From Plotosus lineatus (Eukaryota; Chordata; Actinopteri; Siluriformes; Plotosidae), in NCBI GenBank assembly GCA_024760905.1, contig CM045750.1, forward strand, positions 11,916,419 to 11,980,418: a stretch of DNA of 64,000 bases. Direction: 5' to 3'. A program made the position numbers and the translations under genes. Shown here in pieces: positions 35,201 to 44,628 of this stretch. The notes beneath the pieces are model-generated. The model was not told the origin of the DNA and ran no database searches. It saw only the letters and a list, made by a program, of their open reading frames with translations. Every line of letters begins with the position of its first letter. The stretch's first letter is position 1.

Positions 35201-35861
35201 CTGCCGTCGTTCTTTTTCATCTTACTCATAAGAATAGTCTTTATTTTAATTATTATTTTATTATCTAAAAAGAAAATTATATTGTTTCAGATGTCTTCTC
35301 ACATGAGCAGTGAGATAATTCATATCACTGTTTAATTTTAGGTACTTTACAGTGTGCTGCCTACCAGTGGACTCCAGTCCTACAGGCACACCACCCTGTG
35401 ATGATGGACGGGTCAGGAGGAGTTAGACTGGTGTCTGAACCTCTTGGCCAATTCTTTGGCGATGGGAGCCTCTCACCTCAGCTCGTTTCTGGGCTAACAA
35501 CGGCTCCAGTCGACCAGATCCGGTGAGTAATCTGCACTGGGTTGACTTCAGAAGATCAGTGATTCCAATAAAGTGTTTCTGCAGCGTCTCAGGTAGTCGC
35601 TGTAATAGACATCCGATTGCTTTTTCTTATGGATGCAAATTTCTGTTTTATAGCCCCTTGAGTTCTGACCAGCTGAGCAGTGTGGCTCACCCCATGGGCG
35701 GAGACGGTGGCTCTTTCTACGAGTACAGAGACATTTTCAAATTAATAGAAGTCAACAACCATGACGTGATCAACAGCATAGAGGACCTGAATTCCTCCCT
35801 AAATCATAATCTTTATGATCTTGAAAATATAATCAACAGCCTTTTAAATGCCAAGACGTGA
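32266..35861 (+). CDS. sox30-like: SOX30 (SoxH)-like HMG-box transcription factor, copy A, 331 aa
   Basis: A predicted nuclear sequence-specific DNA-binding protein; SOX30 in mammals and fish is mainly a testis/germ-cell regulator. Exons: 32266-32443, 34625-34864, 34991-35179, 35342-35522 and 35654-35861, all GT-AG, phases 1,1,1,2, total 996 nt. Exon 1 gives a Pro/Ser-rich N-terminus ([10 protein letters not shown]). Exon 2 (residues 60-139) is the HMG box: RPMNAFLIW at 76-84, then [11 protein letters not shown], which is diagnostic for SOX30. Exons 3-4 are Ser/Pro- and Gln-rich. Exon 5 ends in an acidic, Leu/Ile-rich tail. Human SOX30 is about 753 aa, so this is a short version. It differs from C-E by NETQW in exon 2, SLSP in exon 4 and several tail residues. 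ATTAAA lies at 35931-35936. Other SOX groups lack the RIHRPxLAKAN run. Confidence 0.88.
32976..33720 (+). mobile_element. ZBED5/FAM200-type hAT fragment in intron 1 of copy A
   Basis: Starts near CAGGTGTGCCGTGGGAAATT (32976), the terminus type of hAT elements that gave rise to ZBED5/FAM200-like genes. It contains the 5' end of the transposase-like ORF. Copies B, C, D and E lack this block, so it was inserted into copy A only, or lost from the others. No right terminus was found. Confidence 0.65.
33182..33505 (+). pseudogene. ZBED5/FAM200-like hAT transposase N-terminal fragment
   Basis: The frame opens [14 protein letters not shown] (internal Met) and continues to [20 protein letters not shown], matching the 'YLxFGFTxTGDxxxPxPxCxxC' start of ZBED5/FAM200-type proteins. 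The reading frame then drifts and stops. The BED zinc finger is incomplete and the catalytic domain absent. Confidence 0.7.
33800..34000. other. CpG-rich conserved block in intron 1 (copy A)
   Basis: Contains CGCCACTCTCGG and GCGGGGGCGTGGCTTTCGC and a flanking GGAGAAGAG-AAAGACGGCGCGGGC segment. The same block recurs in intron 1 of B-E, where it carries better GC boxes and ATGGCGG motifs. It may act as an internal promoter or enhancer. Confidence 0.4.
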
Positions 35862-36062
35862 GAACACAATGTATAATCTAATAAATATTTTATATTCACT
35901 TCAAAATATTTTATAAAAATTTTACTATTCATTAAAAATATGCTTTAAAAGTTAACGTGTGTTTATTCCAACCACAAATTAATTTTTATTCAGAAGAAAG
36001 GAGCAGATTCTATTTATTTCTTTAAACCATTGAAATCATCTTTAATCACGCACTCTTTTGCT

Positions 36063-37049
36063 TCTTCTTTTACTTTCGGCTGCTCCCTTCAGGGGTCGCC
36101 ACAGCAAATCATCCGCCTCCATCTCACCCTGTCCTCTGCATCTTCTTTTCTGACTCCAACGACCTTCATGTCTTCCTTCACCACATCCATAAATCTCTTC
36201 TTTGGTCTTCCTCGAGGCCTTCTGCCTGGTAGTTCCAACCTCAGCATCCTACTACCAATATACTCACTATCCCTCCTCTGTATATGTCCAAACCATCTCA
36301 ATCTAGCCTCTGACTTTGTCTCCAAAACATCTTACATGTGCTGTCCCTCTGATATACTCATTTCTGATCCTATCCATCCTCGTTACTCCCAGAGAGAACC
36401 TCAACATTTTCATCTCCGCTACCTCCAGCTCTGCCTCCTGCCTTTTCCTCAGCGCCACTGTTTCTAAGCCATACACTTGTACACTTTTCCCTTCATTCTT
36501 GCTGACACTTTCCTATCGCACATCACACCGGACACTTTTCTCCAACCATTCCAGCCTGCCTGCACACGCTTCTTCACCTCTTTTCCACACTCTCCATTGC
36601 TCTGGATTGTTGAGCCTAAGTACTTAAAATCCTCCACCTTCGTTATCTCTCTCATTTACACACATGTATTCTGATTTTCTGAGGCTAACCTTCATTCCTC
36701 TCCTTTCCAGGGCATACCTCCACCTCTCTAGATTTTCCTGCATTGTTCTCTGCTCTCACTACAGATCACAATGTCATCTACAAACATCATAGTCCATGGA
36801 GATTCTTGTCTCACCTCGTCTGTCAGCCTGTCCATCACCATAGCAAACAAGAAGGGGCTCAGAGCTGACCCTTGATGCAGTCCTACCTCCACCTTGAACT
36901 CTTCTGTCACACCGACAGCACACCTCACCACTGTCTTACATCTCTCATACATGTCCTGCACCACTCTATCATACTTCTCTGCCACTCCAGACTTCCTCAT
37001 GCAATACCACAGTTCTTCTCTTGGCACCCTGTCATATGCTTTTGTCACT
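36063..37049 (-). mobile_element. 5'-truncated RTE LINE insertion downstream of copy A
   Basis: The 3' end of an RTE element of the same family as 367-3512, flanked by a perfect 12-bp target duplication, CACTCTTTTGCT (36051-36062 and 37050-37061). The matching position in the flanks of C, D and E (for example near 47600-47612) is an uninterrupted 'empty site'. It retains AYDRV and GLHQGSALSPFLF, but the catalytic box reads FVDD instead of FADD. An internal deletion joins 36474-36660 to the 3' part. Confidence 0.92.
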
Positions 37050-37179
37050 CACTCTTTTGCTGAACCACTTAATTTGACCAACATCACAAGGACCATCTCA
37101 AAGTCAAGGTTGGGAGAAGGGGAGGGTCATCCCCTGAACAACTTGCTCACCCCCCCCTAGACACCCACACACACACACC

Positions 37180-37193
<14 letters not shown>

Positions 37194-37237
<44 letters not shown>
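37194..37237. repeat. (AT)n microsatellite
   Basis: About 20 AT units replacing the (CA)n tract found at the same place in the C-E flanks. Confidence 0.9.
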
Positions 37238-37241
<4 letters not shown>

Positions 37242-37440
37242 CATTCACACTCATAGAGAATTATAGGAGGCATTTGCAACACTGCACTGCGTTTTTTCGA
37301 TTTTACAAAATGATTTTCCAAAAAAAAAGTAACATTTTGAGTTTAGACGTACCTACGTATTAAGTGACGTAATGACGCAATGACGCAGCATTCACTGTTT
37401 ACAAACTACAGACTGTGTGTGTGTGTGTGTTTTTGTTTGT

Positions 37441-37501
<61 letters not shown>
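37441..37501. repeat. (AT)n microsatellite
   Basis: About 30 AT units, adjoining a (GT)n tract at 37413-37430. Confidence 0.95.
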
Positions 37502-37503
<2 letters not shown>

Positions 37504-38450
37504 GTTATATAGCGTGTTACCCTTGTGTTAAGACGTCGTCTCTGTGATCTCTGTGTTTACACTGTTTTGCGGACTTTTGTAACCTACTAGCATGGGTGCA
37601 AGTCTCATACAGAGATGAATTAACTATCGCTCGGATCGTCACAATCTACCATGCATACTCAGCTCAGCAAAGAGTTGTAATATGAATAAAAACCCGAATC
37701 CACAAATTACAGAACAATTAAAGATATTTATTATCTTGTAAAAGAATCCCAAGAGTACATACTTATTTTTATATTAATATTTATTAGGATTTGTACTTGT
37801 TCTTTGAATGCATCTCTTCAATAAAGTTTACTTACTTACACAAAATAAAGAACTCTCTGCTTTGCTGGTATTCACATGACAGGCTGTGTTCTAAACGAGT
37901 TCAACGGCACCCTTGTGCACTTGAAAGACCGGAAGTCTGTATAACCCACAGCAAGTACACGACTTTCGAAAGTACACTACTTTGGGTATTGAGCGCTTCA
38001 CATATTGTAAGCGTTGATTGACTGTTTTAAGCTTCATGTGACTTATTTCAAATTAATGTTGATATGATTTGATATATTTGATATTGTTTTACAATGTTAT
38101 TTTTATAATAATTGATTCATGGGTGTTTTATGAGATACGGTTTTATGGCCATCCCTTGCCGCTTCGCGATTTGAGTGTCGCGCGCGGTCTTGGTGCATTG
38201 ATTATTAAAAAAACAAAACAAAAAAATCATTAAAATTTAAAAAATTCGCGCCGAAACTCGCAGGGACCTCCCATTCGCAAGCTGATTGGCTTAGACGCGT
38301 GACGTTGCAGCCTCACACATTAATAAATCCTCGAGGGGAGGCAGAAGACGCCGATTTCTCTCAAGCTTTGTTGGATTTCTTATCGTTCCACAGTATTTCT
38401 GTACATTTTGTTCCTTACAATATTTTTATTTTATTTTATTTATCTAAAAA
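37502..38450. other. Intergenic, possible left part of a Tigger-like element
   Basis: No gene. Near 38150-38190 CATCCCTTGCCGCTTCGCGA resembles the outer sequence of some Tigger-like elements. It may be the decayed left end belonging to the ORF at 38451, but a clean terminus was not found. Confidence 0.4.
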
Positions 38451-39515
38451 ATGGCTCCTAAACGCCCTGCACCACCTGCGGCATCCAATGAGCTCAAGAA
38501 AAAGCGAAAGATGATGACCGTGAATGAGAAGGTGAAGTTGTTAGATATACTGGCTGCAGGCAAAACTTACGCCCACGTGGCTCGCCAGTACGGCCTCAAC
38601 GAGTCCACCGTGAGGTACATCAAAAAAGACGAAGTGAACATTCGGAAAACGGCATCAATGTCCTTTTCCAAGGACACTAAGCGAGTGGTAAGCACCAGGG
38701 ATAAAAACATTGTTAAAATGGAGAAGGTGCTATTGGTTTGGATCTCGGACTGTCGGAAGAAGAAGCTCAGTCTCGATAGCAACATGATTCGAACCAAAGC
38801 GAAGGCTTTGTATGATAGCTTGGCTCCAGACGATGAAGATGAATCTCAGCCTAGTACCAGTACCGCTGAGCCACAAGGAAAACGTAGTTTTGCTGCCAGC
38901 AAGGGCTGGTTTGAAAACTTTAAGAAGAGGTACGGCCTGCAGAGTGTTTCGCTGTATGGCGAGGCCTCCTCCGCAGACCACGTGGCAGCCAAACGGCACG
39001 TCGAGGTAGAGTTCCCGAAAATAATGGAAGAGAATGGTTATCTTCTGGAACAAGTGTTCAATATGGATGAGACTGGTCTGTTTTGGAAGAGGATGCCTTC
39101 CCGGACATTTTTGTTCAAAGATGAACTGAAAAGGTCAGAGTTCAAGGCGCATCAGGATCGCCTCAGGTTCAACATGTGTGGGAATGCTGCTGGCTCAGAC
39201 ATGACGACGGAGGACGTCAACACACTGCTCGAGTGCCACTCAACCCCCCTAACTGATGAGGACCTCATTGAAATGACCAAATCTGGGAGTGAGGAAGAAG
39301 AGGTAGAGGAGGCAGAGGACGACGATGAGGATGAAGAGCGTGGTCTAACTTTGAGAAATCTGCAAGAGATTTTCAAGATGGCACGCAGTTTGCAACAAAG
39401 GGTCCAGGAGATTGATGACAACATGGTCAGAGCCATCGAATTTGGCAATTGTCTTGACAGTGTCATGTCCTTTTACAAAAACATGTTTGTAAAAAAAAAG
39501 AAACAGCAGTCATAG
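38451..39515 (+). CDS. Tigger/pogo-derived protein, 354 codons, catalytic core deleted
   Basis: An unbroken ORF derived from a Tigger-like transposase. Residues 1-60 hold a basic stretch (LKKKRKMMTV, NLS-like) and a psq/HTH domain (YAHVARQYGLNESTVRYIKK). Residues about 90-165 form a CENP-B-type second HTH ending KGWFENFKKRYGLQ. FNMDETGLFWKRMP (about 200-214) carries the first Asp of the DDE triad. At about residue 245 (MCGNAAG) the frame jumps to the family C-terminus (LTDEDLIEMTKSG), so the second Asp and the third acidic residue are missing. An acidic tract (EEEEVEEAEDDDEDEE) and a helical tail follow. It cannot transpose by itself. The frame survives the deletion, so it is either a young deletion derivative or a DNA-binding protein under selection; undecided. 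Confidence 0.6.
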   Translation: MAPKRPAPPAASNELKKKRKMMTVNEKVKLLDILAAGKTYAHVARQYGLNESTVRYIKKDEVNIRKTASMSFSKDTKRVVSTRDKNIVKMEKVLLVWISDCRKKKLSLDSNMIRTKAKALYDSLAPDDEDESQPSTSTAEPQGKRSFAASKGWFENFKKRYGLQSVSLYGEASSADHVAAKRHVEVEFPKIMEENGYLLEQVFNMDETGLFWKRMPSRTFLFKDELKRSEFKAHQDRLRFNMCGNAAGSDMTTEDVNTLLECHSTPLTDEDLIEMTKSGSEEEEVEEAEDDDEDEERGLTLRNLQEIFKMARSLQQRVQEIDDNMVRAIEFGNCLDSVMSFYKNMFVKKKKQQS

Positions 39516-39814
39516 CTCCCCATCACCATGTTCCTTGTGTGCTGAAAACCTCTCGCAGAAGCTTCTCCTGCTGCCTTGACACCTCCTCCTGCTCCTACCG
39601 TGCCTTTTGCCGCCCCTTCGACTTCCATCGATGATCCAACGCCTCTCGAATCTGACACGGCATTACCGGACTTGCAATAACCATCATCTTCATCATTTTC
39701 ACTTCATCTTCACCTTCATCGTACTGCACAGGTCTCGTCATGTCTCGTCGGCACATATCAAGCGGAGAAGAGCTTCTCAGAGGTGAGGACAGTACTTCAA
39801 GTATTTATACTGTA
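39516..39814. other. 3' sequence of the Tigger-derived unit
   Basis: Non-coding sequence after the ORF stop, with CATCATCTTCATC-type triplets. No clear right terminus before the next Tigger-like element begins. Confidence 0.4.
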
Positions 39815-40460
39815 CAGTAAAACCTCCGCTGACGAACGCTTAAGCTCACGAACTTTTCGCCTCAAGAACATTAAATTTGCGAGCATATAGTCTCTGCTGA
39901 CGAACTAGTTTTCGGCGGACGAATCAAACCACGCGGTCGAACAGCGCCACGTTGGCGGCCACGAAAAGCTGACGCACGCTCACGGCATCACAGTTCGCCA
40001 CCCCCTTTCTTTGAGTGCGGAAGTGGTTTGTGTTTGCGAGACATTTTGGACCATATTGAGTGTACTTTTATGGGACCGAAAAAGACCCCACCACAGGCGG
40101 AGGTCATTGAAAAACACGACCGAGGTGTGCGTTTGTGTGACTCAGCGTCCCAGTACCAGTACGCTAAGTCTACCATTGCTCCCATCCTTAAGAACAAGGA
40201 AGCTATTAAGGGTGCATGTGTGGCGAAGGGTGTTTCCAAACAGTAGGCGTTTCCAAACGCTCCTTCCAAACAGTAAGTCCCTCCCTCCCTCCTCCTCCCA
40301 CTCCATTCCATCAAGCCATCAACTACCATCACAAAGGTAAATAAAACGACTTTATTATACAGTACAGTTTATTTCTTTAATTACAATACAATAGACATTT
40401 ATTATACATAAAATAAGGTATATTTTTGTGTAGTTTTAAGGCTTATTAAGGAGAAAATTA
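39815..40460 (+). mobile_element. Second Tigger-like element, right end missing
   Basis: The left terminus CAGTAAAACCTCCGCTGACG begins at 39815 after TA. Inside is a short frame with a CENP-B-type N-terminus (MGPKKTPPQAEVIEKHDRGV, then KSTIAPILKNKEAIKG) at about 40070-40246. No matching right terminus was seen. The sequence stops being recognisable at the junction with inverted SOX30-like copy B near 40465. Confidence 0.7.
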
Positions 40461-40508
40461 TGCTCAGATGAAAAAGAACAGAGGCAGAAGAATGAAAGTG
40501 CTGTGTAC

Positions 40509-42576
40509 CAGAGGATGTATGACTGGCATGTCCTGCAGAGTCCTGTGAGATGGAGGATCTCAGCGGTGCTGCAGGGATCTTATAAGGTGCAGACCTCCTT
40601 TGGGTTCTCTGCACGACAGCTGATGAGGCAGTGGAGGCCTGAAGTATCTCTCCATCAGAGTGCTTCCTTTTCTCTGCACGTGGATTGTAGCTGTATTCTA
40701 CATCACAGAAAAGAAAGGTTCACAGGTGAATTCAACAACACACTGAACAACCACAAACCGTCTGAGGGTGGATCTGTTAGTCTCTATAATTTCCTCATGA
40801 TCTGTGAATTCTGTGTTCCTTACCAGGAAACGTCTCTCTGTGGAGGATTTCAAGCCTCTTGGCCTCTTTGTAATAGGGCTCCTTCTGGTCTTCAGTGAGT
40901 TTCCTCCACTCGTTCCCCAGCTCCACACTGATGTCGGAGCTCTTTGCCGTCGGGTTCGCCTTTGCCAGGATGGGCCTGTGAATGCTCGACCAGATTAGAA
41001 AGGCGTTCATGGGTCTCTTGATGCGGCCTTTCTTCCCCTTCCACTGGGTCATTTTTGCTTCATCTGTGGGCGAGAAATGAACATTATAAATCAAGTTAAA
41101 AAATTATCAAAGAGAGTTCTAGATCAAACCCTGAACAGAACAGAGGGAGACTGTGCAAAAGTCTTGAAGCTCTTTTTTTGTTTGCAAGGGGGAGCAGTTG
41201 GTTGTGAGGTTTCAGGGGACGAAGCACCATCAAGTTATTGTCATTTTAACATTTACAAATACTACAGAACACCTAAAACCTTTTTTTTTAATGAATAGGA
41301 AAATTTTCTATAAAAACATTTTGAAGTGAAATTATACATATAGTGTTCTCACGTCTTGGAATTCAAAAGGCTGTTAATAATATTTTCAAGTTCATCAAGA
41401 TTATGATCGAGGGAAGAATTCAGGTCCTCAATGCTGTCCATCCCGTCATTGTTGTCGAGTTCTTCTATTAATTCGTAAAGTTCCCTGTACTCGTAGAAAG
41501 AGCCACCGTCTCCGCCCATGGGGTGAGCCACACTGCTCAGCTGGTCAGAACTCAAGGGGCTATAAAACAGAAATTTGCATCCATAAGAAAAAGCAATCGG
41601 ATGTCTATTACAGCGACTACCTGAGACGCTGCAGAAACACTTCATTGGAATCACTGATCTTCTGAAGTCAACCCAGTGCAGATTACTCACCGGATCTGGT
41701 GGACTGGAGCCATTGTTATCCCAGAAACGAGCTGAGGTGAGAGGATCTCGTAGCCAAAGAATTGGCCAAGAGGTTCAGACACCAGTCTAACTCCTCCTGA
41801 CCCGTCCATCATCACAGGGTGGTGAGCCTGTAGGACTGGAGTCCACTGGTAGGCACCACACTGTAAAGTACCTAAAAAGAAACAGAGATATGAATTATCT
41901 CACTGCTCATGTGAGAAAACATCTGAAACAATATAATTTTCTTTTTATATAATAAAATAAGGACTATTCTTTGGCGTCAGATGAAAAAGAACGGCGGCAG
42001 AAGAATGAAAGTGCTGTGTACCAGAGGATGTATGACCGGCATGTCCTGCAGAGTCCTGTGAGATGGAGGATCTCAGCGGTGCTGCAGGGATCTTATAAGG
42101 TGCAGACCTCCTTTGGGTTCTCTGCACGACAGCTGATGAGGCAGTGGAGGCCTGAAGTGTCTCTCCATCAGAGTGCTTCCTTTTCTCTGCACGTGGATTG
42201 TAGCTGTATTCTACATCACAGGAAAGAAAGGTTTACAGGTGAATTCAACAACACACTGAACAACCACAAACCGTCTGAGGGTGGATCTGTTAGTCTCTAG
42301 AATTTCCTCATGATCTGTGAATTCTGTGTTCCTTACCAGGAAACCTCTCTCTGTGGAGGATTTCAAGCCTCTTGGCCTCTTTGTAATAGGGCTCCTTCTG
42401 GTCTTCAGGGAGTTTCCTCCACTCGTTCCCCAGCTCCACACTGATGTCGGAGCTCTTTGCCGTCGGATTCGCCTTTGCCAGGATGGGCCTGTGAATCCTC
42501 GACCAGATTAGAAAGGCGTTCATGGGTCTCTTGATGCGGCCTTTCTTCCCCTTCCACTGGGTCATTTTTGCTTCAT
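40509..42576 (-). pseudogene. sox30-like: Inverted, incomplete SOX30-like copy B
   Basis: Minus-strand exons in transcription order: 42576-42337 (HMG box), 42210-42022, 41871-41691 and 41559-41349 (with stop) form a complete type II cassette. A second cassette has exon 2 at 41063-40824 and exon 3 at 40697-40509 only. All kept exons have intact splice sites and frames. Exon 1 and the promoter are absent: intron 1 is cut near 43841, where it meets the flank of copy C. Exons 4 and 5 of the second cassette are lost at a break near 40465. The HMG boxes carry KLPEDQ (first) and SSIHRP (second). Without a start exon it is probably a non-productive relic, unless spliced to an outside promoter. Confidence 0.85.
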
Positions 42577-42599
42577 CTGTGGGCGAGAAATGAACATTA

Positions 42600-43840
42600 T
42601 AAATCAAGTTAAAAAATTACTCTCAAAGAGAGTTCTAGATCAAACCCTGAACAGAACAGAGGGAGACTGTGCAAAAGTCTTGAAGCTCTTTTTTTGTTTG
42701 CAAGGGGGAGCAGGTCTCTTGTGAGGTTTCAGGGGACGAAGCACCATCAAGTTATTGACATTTTAACATTTACAAATACTACACAACACATTTGAGGTCA
42801 TATTTTGAAATCTAGAACATCATTGGTAGAAATAATAGTTGAATCATAATAAAATTACATCAAAATGTACCTCTGAAGAATATACTTGCCTAAGTATTCC
42901 ACCAATTTTGTTTTATGAAATCATAGTTCATCTCAGTTTTTAGTTTTCAGAAAAATGTTATCTGATATAAACAATGTTCATTCTTCATAAAATCATGAAA
43001 ATATGCAGAAGTCAGTGATTCAGTCATATTGAATATGTAGACAGTACTATGGAAAGTAAATAGTGAAGACATTTGATGGAAAGTTGATGTAGTACTTCAT
43101 ATCTGGGCGGGGTGGGAAGGTTCATATTCTAATAAATAATTTATCCAGCATATCATGAATAGTGTTTGAAAGATTTCTTTTTAAATTCTTCTTCACAATT
43201 TAAATTTTTTTGTCAGACATAACATAAAACAAAGTGGGCAATAATAATCAGAAACATAAGCATAATGTAATACATGCAACACTTTTTGATTTTATGATCA
43301 AAATAACTCATGGAGTTTTGTTTTCTGTCTTTTTCTCTCGCCATATTTGTTTCCCTTTTGCTTTTTCAGCGAAAGCCCCGCCCCCGCATAGTCAATCACT
43401 TCACCGTCGCAAAGACTCCAAAGTGCATTCCCCGGATGTTGATCTTGAAAAATAAACACCGAGAGTGGCGACAGTATTTAATGCTCTCCAACCCCGACAC
43501 TGTTCCGCTATCTATTTTATGAAGGATGTTTTTTTCTCACTAAATATTCAAGTTGAGTTGATGAGAAAGTTCAGTGCATTAGAGAGCAAAGCGCGAGCGG
43601 GAGTTTGTCTGGAGCCCGCGCCGCCATATTGTTTTCTCTTCTCCAAAACACAACTCGAGCAACACCTCGCTCAACACAACATTGAATGAGAACTTATCCG
43701 CTCTTCTTATTTTTTAACAAAACAAGTTTTGAAGGGAAAAACAAGATTAAAAACACTTTGGCTGAAAAAGTAGCGGAAGTCCGGGATCTCTGGGGATGGA
43801 AAGGTTGCTGTCGTTGGGAAAGAGGCTCCTGGGCTGCCGG
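42600..43840 (-). other. Intron 1 of inverted copy B
   Basis: Homologous on the minus strand to intron 1 of C-E, including the CpG-rich block with GCGGGGGCGGGGC-type sequence (about 43360-43390) and the ATGGCGG region (about 43620). It retains the roughly 147-bp segment that C and D have lost. Confidence 0.8.
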
Positions 43841-44022
43841 CCTTTTCAATGACAAATATTACATTTTCAAGGAATACTTTCATCAACGTGCATGCAATAT
43901 CAATACAAACAAGATGTTGATAAGGATAGCGAACACATAATTCATGACATTTAAACAAAAATACTGAGAAACTGTATGTTAAATGTCATATTTAATCAGA
44001 TTCGAGCTGATAACCTCTCTCA

Positions 44023-44059
<37 letters not shown>

Positions 44060-44628
44060 AGTACAGAGACGAGCCGTGCACGCATGCGCACACACGCACA
44101 CCCCACGGTTTTTCAACACAACCGGCAGGTATATATTTATTTTTAGCCTGTGAAAGCTCAGTCGGGGTTTTTCTGTATAATTTAGTCCCAATCGGCCGTG
44201 TTCCCGCCAACAAATATATTTTTAAGGCTGGACTAAATAAAGATGGAATAATACAGTGGAATTTCTTCAAAATAAAATGGATAAGTTATTCCTCGGGTCA
44301 CGTGGTTTTGTTATTGCCATTTGAAAAAGAGACAGTTCCAAAACAAAATGGAAAAAACCCCACTAAATTGGTTTTGACGCTGATTGGTTGTACCATGCAG
44401 TTGAAAAGGATGCACAACGACGTGGATTGGCTATATACCGGGATGCAAATTAGATATGTGCGTCGACTGCAACGTCACTCATGACGCGGCAACTCGTTCG
44501 ATTTTCGTCAAAAACGTTCCATTTTATGTGTATAAAGACCGAGCATCCACTCAGTCAGTCTCAATTTGTTCTCGACCCCCATAACGAACACATCGCGTCT
44601 TCTCCTGCTCCAGTAATTTATTCTCCAC
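43841..44628 (+). promoter_or_regulatory. 5' flank and promoter of SOX30-like copy C
   Basis: Repeat-unit 5' flank from CCTTTTCAATGAC (junction with inverted copy B) through a (CA)n tract (about 44035-44060) to the ATG. Elements: TCACGTG E-box near 44298, GATTGG at 44382-44387 and 44425-44430, octamer ATGCAAAT at 44443-44450, CRE-like TGACGCGG near 44483, TATAAAGA at 44531-44538. The same layout is present in D and E. Confidence 0.65.

Noticed and set aside
40028..40246. Separate small gene with a CENP-B-like domain
   Set aside because: It lies inside a Tigger-like terminus and covers only the N-terminal transposase part; treated as element remnant.
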